From Zoogloeaceae bacterium (lineage in GTDB: Bacteria; Pseudomonadota; Gammaproteobacteria; Burkholderiales; Rhodocyclaceae): DNA of 64,000 nucleotides. The notes under the pieces were generated by a model. That model made no database searches. It was given only the letters and a program-made list of their open reading frames with translations, and was not told the origin of the DNA. Both the position numbers and the translations under genes were made by a program. Positions 18,986 through 27,163 of the stretch are shown piece after piece; position 1 is the first letter of the stretch; every line of letters begins with the position of its first letter. Where the stretch lies: positions 68,350 through 132,349 of the forward strand of contig JACKMC010000008.1 in NCBI GenBank assembly GCA_024235595.1. The letters run 5' to 3'.

Positions 18986-19147
18986 GCACGAGGCGCGGGT
19001 GACAGGCTTTGGCGTGAGTTGCGCGACACCACGCGTGGGTTTCCGGAGTCCGCCCTGCGCGGGCGCGGGCGGAGGATGAGGCTTGCGGCGGCTTTCGGTG
19101 GGATCCGGCAGTCGTACGGGCCCCGGCGCCCGGCTCCGCACCCGGGT

Positions 19148-19179
19148 CAAACAAAACGGGCGCCCTGCCGGGCGCCCGT
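19148..19179 (-). terminator. Rho-independent terminator of the FKBP isomerase gene
   Basis: On the minus strand a perfect 10-bp stem (ACGGGCGCCC / GGGCGCCCGT) with a four-base loop is followed by TTTTGTTTGA. It begins 23 bases after the stop of the FKBP gene. Confidence 0.88.
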
Positions 19180-19201
19180 GGGCGACTCAGGGCGCTGCGA
19201 C

Positions 19202-19546
19202 TCAGCGTACGCCGAGCAGTTCGACCTCGAACACCAGTGTGGCATTGGGCGGGATCACGCCGCCGGCGCCGCGCGCGCCATAGCCGAGTTCGGGCGGGAT
19301 CGTGAGCTTGCGCTTGCCGCCGACCATCATGCCTTGCACACCTTCGTCCCAACCCGAAATCACATAGCGCATGCCGAGCGGGAATTCGAACGGGTCGTTG
19401 CGGTCCTTGCTCGAATCGAACTTGGTGCCGTCGGTCAGCCAGCCGGTGTAGTGCACCGTGACGGTCTTGCCCTTCTCGGCAAGCGTGCCGTTGCCGACTT
19501 CAAGTTCTTCGAAGATCAGGCCGCTGGGGGTGGTGGTCTGACTCAC
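19202..19546 (-). CDS. FKBP-type peptidyl-prolyl cis-trans isomerase
   Basis: 114 residues forming a single FKBP domain: VTVHYTGWLTDGTKFDSS, FEFPLGMRYVISGWDEGVQGM, KLTIPPELGYGARGAGGVIPP, LVFEVELLGV. The key aromatic and Asp residues of the FK506 pocket (Tyr in HYTGWL, Asp in KFDSS, Trp in SGWDEG, Tyr in LGYG) are present. There is no signal peptide, so it is cytoplasmic. It catalyses proline isomerisation during protein folding. It has its own strong terminator and an AGGAGA ribosome site. Confidence 0.95.
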   Translation of the reverse strand: MSQTTTPSGLIFEELEVGNGTLAEKGKTVTVHYTGWLTDGTKFDSSKDRNDPFEFPLGMRYVISGWDEGVQGMMVGGKRKLTIPPELGYGARGAGGVIPPNATLVFEVELLGVR

Positions 19547-19621
19547 TGGGAATCTCCTCTATTGGGCCCGCGTAGCGGGCGTCTGGGCTGTGGCGCATCG
19601 CATGCGCCGGTGATGATCGGC

Positions 19622-20401
19622 TCAGAGCGCGCCGCGTTCGCGGGCGCTGCGCTCTCGCTCGATCTTGAGAATGTAGCGCTGGATCATGCTCGAGGCGTTG
19701 CCCGAGAGGCCCATGAACTGGCAGCCGGCGCGCAACATGCGGATGCCGTTGCGGTTGGTGATCTCGAAGACGTTGCGCACTTGCAGCCGCGCCGTGACGA
19801 TGCCGAGGTCGGGCAGCATCAGGCGGCAATCGTGAAATTCGACCTCGGGCGAAAAGGGCAGGTCGCGCGGGGGGACGATGATGGCGATGCCGCCGCCGCT
19901 GATATCGATCACACGGGCCTTGAAGGAGCTGATCTCGCCTCCTTCGCCGGGCACCGGGATGGTGCACTCCAGGGCGTGCGAAACCGGCGCGATGAGACGG
20001 AAATAGTCTCGTCGCTGCAGGCGCAGCACTTCGTCGGGCGCCGCGGCGGAAAAGGCGGGGAAGCCTTCGAAATCGATGGCCTGCAGCGGCCCCACGGAAA
20101 ACTGCACCTTGACCTTGTCGAGCAGGGCGGTGCAGGCCAGGCTGGCCGCAGCGGCGGCGCGCTCACGGGCCTGCTCGTCGGCAGGCGGGTCGAGCACCAG
20201 GCGTTGTCGATCTTCGTCGAAGGACAGCACGCTGCTGAGGAAGAATTCGCGCGAGCCATCGGGATAGGCCGTGACGATGCAGCGCTTCTGCACCAGTCCC
20301 CGCAGGATGACGGCCACTTCGAGGCGGTCGTCCAGCAGGAAGCGGGAGTAGTCGTCCGACTTGAGCAACTCAATCTGGTAACCGTCGGTAGCTTGCGTCA
20401 T
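19622..20401 (-). CDS. ycgR: Flagellar brake protein YcgR (c-di-GMP-binding PilZ protein)
   Basis: 259 residues. Residues about 5-115 match the YcgR N-terminal domain. Residues about 120-240 form a PilZ domain with the c-di-GMP-binding arginines in RLQRRDYFRL and the DISGGGIAI motif. In the family, c-di-GMP-bound YcgR slows the flagellar motor. Its place next to fliK and the filament genes, together with a diguanylate cyclase at 27164-28921, fits motility control by c-di-GMP. Confidence 0.9.
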   Translation of the reverse strand: MTQATDGYQIELLKSDDYSRFLLDDRLEVAVILRGLVQKRCIVTAYPDGSREFFLSSVLSFDEDRQRLVLDPPADEQARERAAAAASLACTALLDKVKVQFSVGPLQAIDFEGFPAFSAAAPDEVLRLQRRDYFRLIAPVSHALECTIPVPGEGGEISSFKARVIDISGGGIAIIVPPRDLPFSPEVEFHDCRLMLPDLGIVTARLQVRNVFEITNRNGIRMLRAGCQFMGLSGNASSMIQRYILKIERERSARERGAL

Positions 20402-20514
20402 GGCCTGTCTGGATTTCCTGAAGACTGGATTCTATCCCGATCCGCAATGGTAGCGCGGCGCCCGGGTCTCGGGTGTTTCGTCAGGTTTCGCCAAGCAGGA
20501 TACGGGCCAGCCGT

Positions 20515-20859
20515 TCAGGTTTCGGCGCTCGTAGGCCTCGGCTTCAGGCTTGCCGGCAGGTCGCGCGGGGTCGGTGGCGGCGGGCTGTCGCCCTGCTCGA
20601 TGCGGTAGAGCCATGCCAGCAGCTCGGCAATCGCCACATAGAGCTGGGGCGGAATTCGTGAATCGAGATCGACCTGCATCAGCAGCGACACCATCTCGGG
20701 CGATTCATGCACGAACACCCCCGCCTCGCGGGCGCGCTCGATGATCTGCCGGGCGATCAGTCCGTGGCCCTTGGCCACCACCCGCGGCGCGGCCTCGCCG
20801 GCGGTATAGGCCAGCGCTACGGCTTCGGCCTTGGCGGGGGCTTCCTCAGGTTTCGCCAT
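20515..20859 (-). CDS. Orphan FlhB C-terminal-domain protein (FlhX/FlhB2-like)
   Basis: 114 residues corresponding only to the cytoplasmic C-terminal part of the export switch protein FlhB (AVALAYTAGEAAPRVVAKGHGLIARQI, DLDSRIPPQLYVAIAELLAWLYRIE). It begins just after the position where FlhB carries its self-cleaving NPTH motif, so it looks like a genetically pre-cleaved FlhB fragment. It has no membrane segments. Its start overlaps the fliK end by 14 bases, which indicates coupling to the hook-length ruler it would be expected to contact. Such fragments can substitute for the cleaved FlhB tail in other bacteria. The role here is an inference. Confidence 0.85.
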   Translation of the reverse strand: MAKPEEAPAKAEAVALAYTAGEAAPRVVAKGHGLIARQIIERAREAGVFVHESPEMVSLLMQVDLDSRIPPQLYVAIAELLAWLYRIEQGDSPPPPTPRDLPASLKPRPTSAET

Positions 20860-22000
20860 GGTCGGCTCCCGGGGCCGTCACTTCGACCGACATGCCGGTC
20901 ATCGGCACGCTCGCCTGTGCCAGGGCTTCGGCCAGTTCGGCGCGGCCGCGCCGCAGTGGCTCGGCGGCGTCCTCGTCGGCCACGAAATGCAGGCTCACGC
21001 CCGCGTCGGTGAGATGCAGCCGCGCCTCGACCGCGCCGAGCTTGGGCAGGGTCAGTCGCAGGCTCGATCGCCAGCCCGCCTGCGCGGCCTCGGGGTCTTC
21101 TCCTGCGGAGTCGCCGCTGGGGTCGTCGATGTCCCACTCCACCCGCTGCCCCGGCCACGCCATGCCCTGCCAGGCATAGTGGTTGGTTGCCAGCGCATCG
21201 AGTTGCTGGTGCACCACCGGCAGCAGTCGATCGGGAATCGGCGCCGCGGCGCGTGCCTGGGCGGCAGAGGACGCTTCGGCGCGCTGGACCGTGGCCGCTT
21301 CGCCCTCGGCGAGGGCCCCGGCCGCCTGCGGGGTCGGGCTGGTCGTGCCCGTCGCGGCGGAACTTGCCGTCGTACCTGCCGTCGCGGCGGCGCCGGTTGC
21401 CGGCGGCTGCGTGCCTGCCGCGGGACTGCGACCCTGCGGCTCACGCATCAGCGTGGCCGCGTCGGTCTCGCCCGACAGCCAGCGCGCCTGATGCGATTCA
21501 TAGAACAGCCCGCTCTCCGAGATGGCCTGCTTGAGCAGCGGCGCAAGCGCCTGGCCAGCCGTGGGCGGCGCCTGCAGCAGCGGCTGGTTGGCGGCGAGGC
21601 TGGCTGGCTGCGGCGAGGGCTGTCCGGTGAGCAGGAAGCTGATCAGCTTGCCGGTCTGGCTGAGGCTGGTGCTGGCGGTGTCGGGCGCGGCCGAGGCGAG
21701 GGTGGCGATGACGGTGGACGGGGTGGCACGGGTCACCACCAGGTTCAACACGTCACCGGCCTTGGCGCTGGTGCCCTGCAGCGAGAGGTTTACCTGCTTG
21801 CCATCGACCTGGGCGCGAAATACGCCGTTGTCGCGTGCTTCCTGCAGGGTGGCGATGATCTTCTGGCCTGGCAGGAACTCCGGCAGGTCGCCGGCGATCG
21901 GCTTGACCGCGCTGGGCGCGCCCACTTCCGGCGGCTCTCTTGAAAAGAAGCTCGCCTCGGTGAGCATGCGCAGGCGGGAGGTGAGGTCGGCAGGGATCAT
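20846..22000 (-). CDS. fliK: Flagellar hook-length control protein FliK
   Basis: 384 residues. The first 270 or so are Ala/Pro/Thr/Gln-rich low-complexity sequence, the expected ruler part. Residues about 270-370 form the conserved FliK C-terminal hook-length domain, including RSSLRLTLPKLGAVEARLHL and VSLHFVADEDAAEPLRRGRAELAEALAQ. FliK measures hook length during export and triggers the FlhB specificity switch. It is followed by an overlapping flhB-like gene. Confidence 0.88.
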   Translation of the reverse strand: MIPADLTSRLRMLTEASFFSREPPEVGAPSAVKPIAGDLPEFLPGQKIIATLQEARDNGVFRAQVDGKQVNLSLQGTSAKAGDVLNLVVTRATPSTVIATLASAAPDTASTSLSQTGKLISFLLTGQPSPQPASLAANQPLLQAPPTAGQALAPLLKQAISESGLFYESHQARWLSGETDAATLMREPQGRSPAAGTQPPATGAAATAGTTASSAATGTTSPTPQAAGALAEGEAATVQRAEASSAAQARAAAPIPDRLLPVVHQQLDALATNHYAWQGMAWPGQRVEWDIDDPSGDSAGEDPEAAQAGWRSSLRLTLPKLGAVEARLHLTDAGVSLHFVADEDAAEPLRRGRAELAEALAQASVPMTGMSVEVTAPGADHGET

Positions 22001-22046
22001 GGTTCGGCGTGTCCTTCAATGCATGACAACGCCCAGCCCCGCGGGT

Positions 22047-22382
22047 TCAGGGCTTCATTGCCCCGTAGGCGGCGCGCATGTTGCGGCTGCGGGGGTCGGT
22101 GAACAGCATCTTGCGGGCGCTGGCGAGCCAGGGCTCGAGCTCGGCGCGCACCGCCTTGTCGTCCTCGAGCATGGCGGCAATCAACTGCGCCTTGCGGCGC
22201 AGCCCCGCTTCGTCCACGTCACCGGCTTGCCGGCCCGCAGGCTCCAGTGCGGCGAGGCGTTCGCGCAGGCCCGCCTGCCGCTGCTGTAGATCGGTGAGTC
22301 GGGGCCAGTCGTTGGCGCGGGCGGCTTCGACCATTGCGGCCGACAGGCTTGCCATCGCTTCGACGAGTTGCAGGCTGTTCAT
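22047..22382 (-). CDS. fliT: Flagellar protein FliT (export chaperone for FliD)
   Basis: 111 residues, entirely helical in character: MNSLQLVEAMASLSAAMVEA at the start, DWPRLTDLQQRQAGLRERL in the middle and SRNMRAAYGAMKP at the end. Size, composition and the position 10 bp after fliS match FliT, which binds the cap protein FliD. Sequence conservation in this family is low, so synteny carries much of the weight. Confidence 0.83.
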   Translation of the reverse strand: MNSLQLVEAMASLSAAMVEAARANDWPRLTDLQQRQAGLRERLAALEPAGRQAGDVDEAGLRRKAQLIAAMLEDDKAVRAELEPWLASARKMLFTDPRSRNMRAAYGAMKP

Positions 22383-22392
22383 GGGGCTCTCC

Positions 22393-22800
22393 TCAGGCAG
22401 CGCTGGCCGCCTTGCCGTCGATCTGCGCCCAGGCCTCGCGCAGCTCGCGCAGCAGCCCGGCCACTTCGTCGAGCGCCGGGCGGCTGTTGTGCAGGTTGGC
22501 GTGCAGCAGACGCTCGGCCATGTAGTCGTACAGTGCGGCGAGCCGCTCGGAGAGTTCGCCGCCGGCCTCCATGTCGAGGCTCACCTTGAGGCCATTGACG
22601 ATGATCTCGATCGCCTTGGAAATCGAGTTGCCCTTGGTGGGGACATCCTTGCTCTCGAGTGCCACGGCGGCCGTGCCGATGGCGACCAGGGCGCCATCGA
22701 AGAGCATGAGGATGAGCTTGTGGGGGTCGGCGCTGGCAACGGCGGTCTCGTTGCCGATGCGGGCGTAGGCTGCAGCGCGTCCCAAATGTGTGCCAAACAT
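22393..22800 (-). CDS. fliS: Flagellin export chaperone FliS
   Basis: 135 residues with the FliS pattern: ASADPHKLILMLFDGALVAI, then KGNSISKAIEIIVNGLKVSLDMEAGGELSERLAALYDYM, then the helix with LDEVAGLLRELREAWAQI. FliS binds the disordered C-terminus of flagellin in the cytoplasm and prevents early polymerisation. It lies 14 bp after fliD, in the order fliD-fliS-fliT common in proteobacteria. Confidence 0.95.
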   Translation of the reverse strand: MFGTHLGRAAAYARIGNETAVASADPHKLILMLFDGALVAIGTAAVALESKDVPTKGNSISKAIEIIVNGLKVSLDMEAGGELSERLAALYDYMAERLLHANLHNSRPALDEVAGLLRELREAWAQIDGKAASAA

Positions 22801-22814
22801 TGCGTGGAGGCTCC

Positions 22815-24212
22815 TTAGTTGTTGCTGTTGGCTGCGCCGGGCAGGTTGGCGAGTTGTTGGGTGAGATAGTCGCTGGTCAGGGTGTAGCCCGAGATCAGGG
22901 TGTCGAGGGCGGTGAATTGCGCCGTATAGCGCGCCTCGATCAGGGTCAGCCGGGCGTTGAGTCGCTCGCGCTGGCTGTCGATGGACTTGATCGAGGTGTT
23001 GATGCCGTCGGTGCGGCCCGCGATCATGCCGTCACTGGCGATATAGCCGTCGATGCGCTCCGAGAGCAGCGTCGCAAAGCCATCGACCGTGCCGCTGCCG
23101 GCGAAGAAGGCGCCCACGTCGAGCTCCGGGTCGGCGAGTGCTGCGCTGAGCTTGGTGCTGTTGACCTCGAGCGTGCCGGTGCTGGTGAATGAAACGCCGA
23201 TGTCGGACAGCCGCTGCGCACCGCCGAGGCCCGATATGGCGTTACCGAGCATGGTGCGCAATTGCGACTGGATCGAGCGCGCCGTCGAATCCCCGTTGAG
23301 GCTCGCGGCCGTCTGAGTAGTCGCGTTGTAGGCGGTGAGGCTCTTGATCGTGGTGTTGAGATTGTTGTAGGCGCTCACGAAGGCATTGATCGCCGTGGTC
23401 GCGCCGCTCCTGTCGTCGGTGATGGTGAGCGTCGAAGCATTGCCGACGTCCTGCTTGTTGAGGGTCAGCGTGACGCCGTCGATCACGTCGTCGACGGTAT
23501 TGCTCGAGCGACTCACGACGATGCCATCCACATCGAGCTGTGCGTCCTGCGCACTGGCGAGGCTGTAGACGGGATCGGTCGACACGCCGCTGGCGGTGGG
23601 GTCGACGCTGAGCCCGGTCGTTCCGGTAATCTCGAAGGCCTGCTCGGCGCCGGTGGCGTTGCCCTTGATCACGAGCTGCTTGACGGTGCCATTGTTTATC
23701 ACCGACGCGGTTACGCCGAGGTTGCCGCCGTTGATCGCATCGCGGAATTCCTCGAGGCTGCCGCCGGCAAAGCTCAGCGTCTTGGCGGCCTCGCTGCCCG
23801 CGGCAAAGACCCCGCCCGTGACCTTGCCGAAGGTGATCGTGAGATCGCCCGCGCCGGGTGTGAATTCGGTCGATGCGCTGGTGGCGACGCGTTGTTCCTT
23901 GGCCAGCGCGAGCACTTCGACCGAGTAGCTGCCGGCCGTGGCCGAGGCGCTCGAGGTGGCAGAAAACGGCGCATCGGAGGCAACGCTTGCCTTGGTGGCG
24001 GTAAATTTTGCCGCATCGGTGAGCGTCTCTGCCGCGCTCTGCAGCGTTGAGAGCACCGACTTGAGCTGACCGAAGGCGGACAGTTTCGCCTGGTAGCTCG
24101 CTTCCTTGGTGGAAAGTGCGGTCAGCGGTTGCTGTTCGATCGTCATCAACTGACTGATCAGGCTCGAAATGTCCAGCCCCGAGCCGATGCCGCTTGCGGT
24201 GAGTCCTGCCAT
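22815..24212 (-). CDS. fliD: Flagellar filament cap protein FliD
   Basis: 465 residues. The N-terminal ASGIGSGLDISSLISQLMTIEQQPL motif and the C-terminal region (RLTLIEARYTAQFTALDTLISG, YLTQQLANL) are characteristic of FliD. FliD forms the cap at the filament tip and inserts each exported flagellin. The CTCCTCGGTTAG sequence seen on the plus strand before the start gives a GAGGAG ribosome site on the minus strand. Confidence 0.96.
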   Translation of the reverse strand: MAGLTASGIGSGLDISSLISQLMTIEQQPLTALSTKEASYQAKLSAFGQLKSVLSTLQSAAETLTDAAKFTATKASVASDAPFSATSSASATAGSYSVEVLALAKEQRVATSASTEFTPGAGDLTITFGKVTGGVFAAGSEAAKTLSFAGGSLEEFRDAINGGNLGVTASVINNGTVKQLVIKGNATGAEQAFEITGTTGLSVDPTASGVSTDPVYSLASAQDAQLDVDGIVVSRSSNTVDDVIDGVTLTLNKQDVGNASTLTITDDRSGATTAINAFVSAYNNLNTTIKSLTAYNATTQTAASLNGDSTARSIQSQLRTMLGNAISGLGGAQRLSDIGVSFTSTGTLEVNSTKLSAALADPELDVGAFFAGSGTVDGFATLLSERIDGYIASDGMIAGRTDGINTSIKSIDSQRERLNARLTLIEARYTAQFTALDTLISGYTLTSDYLTQQLANLPGAANSNN

Positions 24213-24270
24213 GATGCGTCTCCTCGGTTAGGCTGCCGCATGTCTCGCGGCGCCCGCGTGTCGAGGCTTT

Positions 24271-24648
24271 TCAGGCCTCCTGCTTGACCAGCAGACCCTG
24301 CAGTTTGCCCAGCGCCTTGGAGATCGCGAGGATCTCTTCGCTTGGAATCTGCTTGATCACTTCGTCGGTCGATGCGTCGACGATCTTGATCACGGTCTTG
24401 CCAGTGTCGCTGTCAAGCGAGAAAAGCAGGTTCTGTGCCACCGGCTTCAGCGCTTCGCGCACTTCGTCGAGGGCCTGGTTGATCTGCTCGGCGGAAGGCG
24501 GTGCCACAGGTGCGGCCAGCTGCGGGGCTTCGGCATCCTTGGTGTCGCTGGCGGCTTCGGCGGACTGGGCCCGTGTCGCTGGACCCCCTGCCAGGCTGGA
24601 GATGTCCGTCGGCGGCGGCAGGTTCGATGCAACTGACTGGATGGCCAT
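24271..24648 (-). CDS. flaG: FlaG family flagellar protein
   Basis: 125 residues. The first 60 are Ala/Pro-rich and variable. The C-terminal half is the FlaG domain: LLFSLDSDTGKTVIKIVDASTDEVIKQIPSEEILAI. FlaG proteins are encoded between flagellin and fliD and influence filament length. The gene lies 58 bp upstream of fliD and 77 bp downstream of fliC, with a hairpin in the latter gap. Confidence 0.92.
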   Translation of the reverse strand: MAIQSVASNLPPPTDISSLAGGPATRAQSAEAASDTKDAEAPQLAAPVAPPSAEQINQALDEVREALKPVAQNLLFSLDSDTGKTVIKIVDASTDEVIKQIPSEEILAISKALGKLQGLLVKQEA

Positions 24649-24666
24649 GATTGATTCCCTCTTCTG

Positions 24667-24709
24667 GGACCGGCGGCGCGAGGCCCTAAAGCCGCGCGCC
24701 GCTGGGTCC
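24667..24709 (-). terminator. Strong stem-loop between fliC and flaG
   Basis: GGACC (24667-24671) pairs with GGTCC (24705-24709), and inside it GCGGCGCG (24673-24680) pairs with CGCGCCGC (24695-24702). No T-run follows on the minus strand. It may therefore protect the abundant flagellin mRNA 3' end or act as a partial terminator that keeps flaG-fliD levels below fliC. Confidence 0.45.
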
Positions 24710-24725
24710 GACGGCTAAGTGGGGC

Positions 24726-25874
24726 TTACTGCAAGAGGCTCAGCACGTTCTGCGGCAACGCGTTCGCCTGGGCAAGCATCGCGGTACCGGCCTGCTGCAG
24801 GATCTGGCTGCGCGACAGGTTGGCCGTTTCCGAAGCGAAATCGGCATCCTGGATCCGGCCGCGGGAAGCGGACAGGTTCTCTGAAGCAGTCTGAAGGTTG
24901 GCAACAGTCGAACTGAAGCGGTTCTGGATCGCACCCAGGTTGGCGCGCGAGGTATTGACCGACTTCAGCGCGTTGTCAATCTGGGTGATCGTCTCCTGAG
25001 CGTTGGTGAAAGACGAGACGGTCAGACCGCCAATGCCCGTGGTGGTGGTGGTGGTTCCCGTGGCCGCGTTGTCGAAGCCCGCTATCGTTGCATCGTCCGT
25101 TCCACCCGAGATCGCGAAGGCGGCGCTCGATGTCAAGGTCATTTGGCCCGAAACGGAATCGTAGGATGCACCAACGCCAGTAGTGGCCGATACCCGGTTG
25201 ATTGCCTCGGTCAGTTGCCCCGCGCGCTCCTGAGCGTTGGCTGCACCCGCAATTGCGCCAATGCTGGTGCCGTTGATCATTACATCTCCGTCCGCGATCG
25301 CAGTTGCAAATCCGGTTATGGTAGAGACTGCAACTGCATCGGTCGTCCGCGACAGGGTCCCGCCGAGTGAAGCGGTCTGCGCGTTGGCAATCGAGGAAAT
25401 GTTGATCGTTTCGCCTGCATTTGCGCCGATCTGGAACGCGACGCCGGAGAAGCTGCCGTCGAGCAGTTTCGTTCCGTTGAAGGAAGTCTGCTCGGCAACC
25501 CGCTGAATTTCGCTCTGAAGTTGCAATACTTCAGCTTGCAGCGCGTCGCGGTCTTCTTGCGAGTTGGTTCCGTTGGAGGCCTGCACCGCCAGCTCGCGAA
25601 TCCGCTGCAGGTTGTTGCCCACTTCACTCAGCGCACCTTCAGCCGTCTGTGCGAGGGAAATGCCATCGTTGGCATTGCGGGTCGCCTGATTCAGGCCATT
25701 GATCTGCGAGGTCATGCGCTCGGAAATGGCGAGACCGGCTGCATCGTCCTTGGCGCTGTTGATGCGAAGGCCGGAAGAGAGGCGCTCAAGCGAAGTCGCC
25801 AGCGAGGACTGGGAGCTGTTCAGGTTACGTTGCGCGTTGAGGGAAGCAACGTTAGTATTGATCGTCTGTGCCAT
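24726..25874 (-). CDS. fliC: Flagellin FliC
   Basis: 382 residues from the ATG at 25874, which has an AAGGAG site 8 bases upstream; a TTG 6 bases earlier is rejected. The D0/D1 N-terminus MAQTINTNVASLNAQRNLNS and RLSSGLRINSAKDDAAGLAI, and the C-terminus SRGRIQDADFASETANLSRS with QAGTAMLAQANALPQNVLSLLQ, are canonical. The variable surface domain (about residues 175-285) is short. It has a long leader of about 90 bases behind a sigma-28 promoter. Only one flagellin gene is visible in the window. Confidence 0.98.
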   Translation of the reverse strand: MAQTINTNVASLNAQRNLNSSQSSLATSLERLSSGLRINSAKDDAAGLAISERMTSQINGLNQATRNANDGISLAQTAEGALSEVGNNLQRIRELAVQASNGTNSQEDRDALQAEVLQLQSEIQRVAEQTSFNGTKLLDGSFSGVAFQIGANAGETINISSIANAQTASLGGTLSRTTDAVAVSTITGFATAIADGDVMINGTSIGAIAGAANAQERAGQLTEAINRVSATTGVGASYDSVSGQMTLTSSAAFAISGGTDDATIAGFDNAATGTTTTTTGIGGLTVSSFTNAQETITQIDNALKSVNTSRANLGAIQNRFSSTVANLQTASENLSASRGRIQDADFASETANLSRSQILQQAGTAMLAQANALPQNVLSLLQ

Positions 25875-25972
25875 TTTCAATTCTCCTTACGAGAGATCAG
25901 TTTCCGACAGCTGCAGCCCCTGAGAAGATTTGGCGATCCGCTTGGGCATTGATGTTGCAGCCGTTGAGATGA

Positions 25973-25999
25973 TTTACGGAGTAGGCAGGAAAAACTTTA
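25973..25999 (-). promoter_or_regulatory. Sigma-28 (FliA) promoter of fliC
   Basis: On the minus strand TAAAGTTT (25999-25992) matches the FliA -35 consensus at all eight positions. After 11 bases comes TCCGTAAA (25980-25973), a partial match to GCCGATAA. It lies about 99 bases upstream of the flagellin ATG. Confidence 0.8.
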
Positions 26000-26000
26000 G

Positions 26001-26026
26001 AGCGAGGCGCTTGCCTCGCTTTTTTC
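26001..26026 (+). terminator. Plus-strand intrinsic terminator just upstream of the fliC promoter
   Basis: AGCGAGGC-GCTT-GCCTCGCT is a perfect 8-bp stem followed by TTTTT. It faces the plus strand, where no gene precedes it. It directly abuts the fliC -35 box. It could stop antisense transcription coming through fliC. Confidence 0.6.
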
Positions 26027-26445
26027 ATGCCCGAACGGTTTTCGTGAACGTTTTTTCGGGCAAACGATTGCCGTGCATGGGTTTGCAGCGAGATGGTGTC
26101 CTTCGCCTTCAGGGGCGCTGCCCTGCGGGCGGATGGCTCGTACAAAAATCATCTGCTGGTGATACGTCCTGAAACACTTGCGAAGGCCCATGCAGACCAG
26201 TCGGCTGGAGGCGGGCGAGCACCCGGGAACGCCGCGTGGCGGGGGAGCCGCGTTCGAATGCGACCGCCCGGTGTGCTTGCCCATGAGCGCGGCGCCATGT
26301 TGCTGCAATCGCTGCGCCGGGCACCGGCCGGTGCCGGTGCAACGCACATGGGATGTCGATCGCGGCAACGACGAAGCGGGCGCGCGGCCGGCCACGCTTC
26401 GGCTGAAGCCGGTTGGCGGCAGGGGGGAGGAGCCGAAGTGCGGGC

Positions 26446-27093
26446 TCAGAGCATCGCCGCGAGGGCCGCGGGGTTCTTGGCCATGCGCCAGTCGGGGCGC
26501 AGCTCTGCGGCGGTGAGCGCGCCATATCCCCAGGTCGCGGCAATGAAGGGCAGGGCGTTGGCTTCGGCCGAGCTGCCGTCTTCTTCGCGGTCGCCGATGT
26601 AGAGCGCGTCACCGAGCGGGATCTGCCGGTCCTCGAGCAGGCGCCTGATCATCGCGGCCTTGTCCTTCAGGCGCGGTTCGAACAGATCCAGGGCATAGAC
26701 GTTCTCGAACAGCCCGGCCCAGCCGAGGTGCCGGAGGATCAGCCTGGTGGGGTGGATGCGCTTGTTGGTGGCGATGTGCAGGGTGCGGCCGCGGGCGGCG
26801 AGGCCGGCGAGCATTTCACCGACGCCCTCGTAGGCGCGGGTCTCGAGCAGGCCGGTGCTGTCATAGCTGGCCTTGAAGGCGGCGGCGAGGCGCTCGGTGG
26901 TGGCCGCTTCGGTGCTGCCGCTCAGCAGCTGCAGCGTTTCAAGCAGCGGTGGCCCGATCACCGACTCGTCGATGGGCACCGCAGGCGTGATGCCGGTGGT
27001 GGCGAAGGCCTCGCGGAAGCTGGCGAGGATGGCTGGGGCGGAGTCGATCAGGGTGCCGTCGAGATCGAAGATGAGGTGTTGATAGCGTGACAT
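26446..27093 (-). CDS. HAD-superfamily hydrolase, phosphoglycolate phosphatase-like
   Basis: 215 residues from the ATG at 27093 (MSRYQHLIFDLDGTLIDSAP). Motif I is DLDGT, motif II is the ATNK segment (LHIATNKRIHPT), the motif III lysine is in EPRLKDKAAMI, and motif IV is YIGDREED. The small helical cap between motifs I and II is of the Gph/YjjG subclass. Substrate is uncertain: phosphoglycolate or a nucleotide monophosphate is possible. No operon partner is evident. Confidence 0.85.
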   Translation of the reverse strand: MSRYQHLIFDLDGTLIDSAPAILASFREAFATTGITPAVPIDESVIGPPLLETLQLLSGSTEAATTERLAAAFKASYDSTGLLETRAYEGVGEMLAGLAARGRTLHIATNKRIHPTRLILRHLGWAGLFENVYALDLFEPRLKDKAAMIRRLLEDRQIPLGDALYIGDREEDGSSAEANALPFIAATWGYGALTAAELRPDWRMAKNPAALAAML

Positions 27094-27163
27094 GGGGCGA
27101 CCTGCAGTGCTGGAGGCGGCATTGTCACGCCATTGCCGCGGCGGGTCGAGTGTGGCGCGGAGC

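Larger units (their letters stand above)
18471..19201. other. Non-coding repeat-bearing region between recQ and the FKBP gene
   Basis: This 730-bp gap has no supportable gene. It consists of a 212-bp tandem repeat with a partial third copy (18520 to about 18985), a degenerate echo of the same unit near 18993-19115, and a rho-independent terminator for the FKBP gene (19148-19179). Long minus-strand open frames cross it, but they translate the repeat and are not proteins. Confidence 0.7.
25875..26445. other. Flagellin leader, promoter and gene-free spacer up to the HAD phosphatase gene
   Basis: This 571-bp stretch holds the fliC leader (to about 25966), the sigma-28 promoter (25973-25999) and a plus-strand hairpin with a T-run (26001-26025). 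About 420 bp follow in which I see no supportable gene, only overlapping short frames with shadow-like composition on both strands. Confidence 0.6.
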
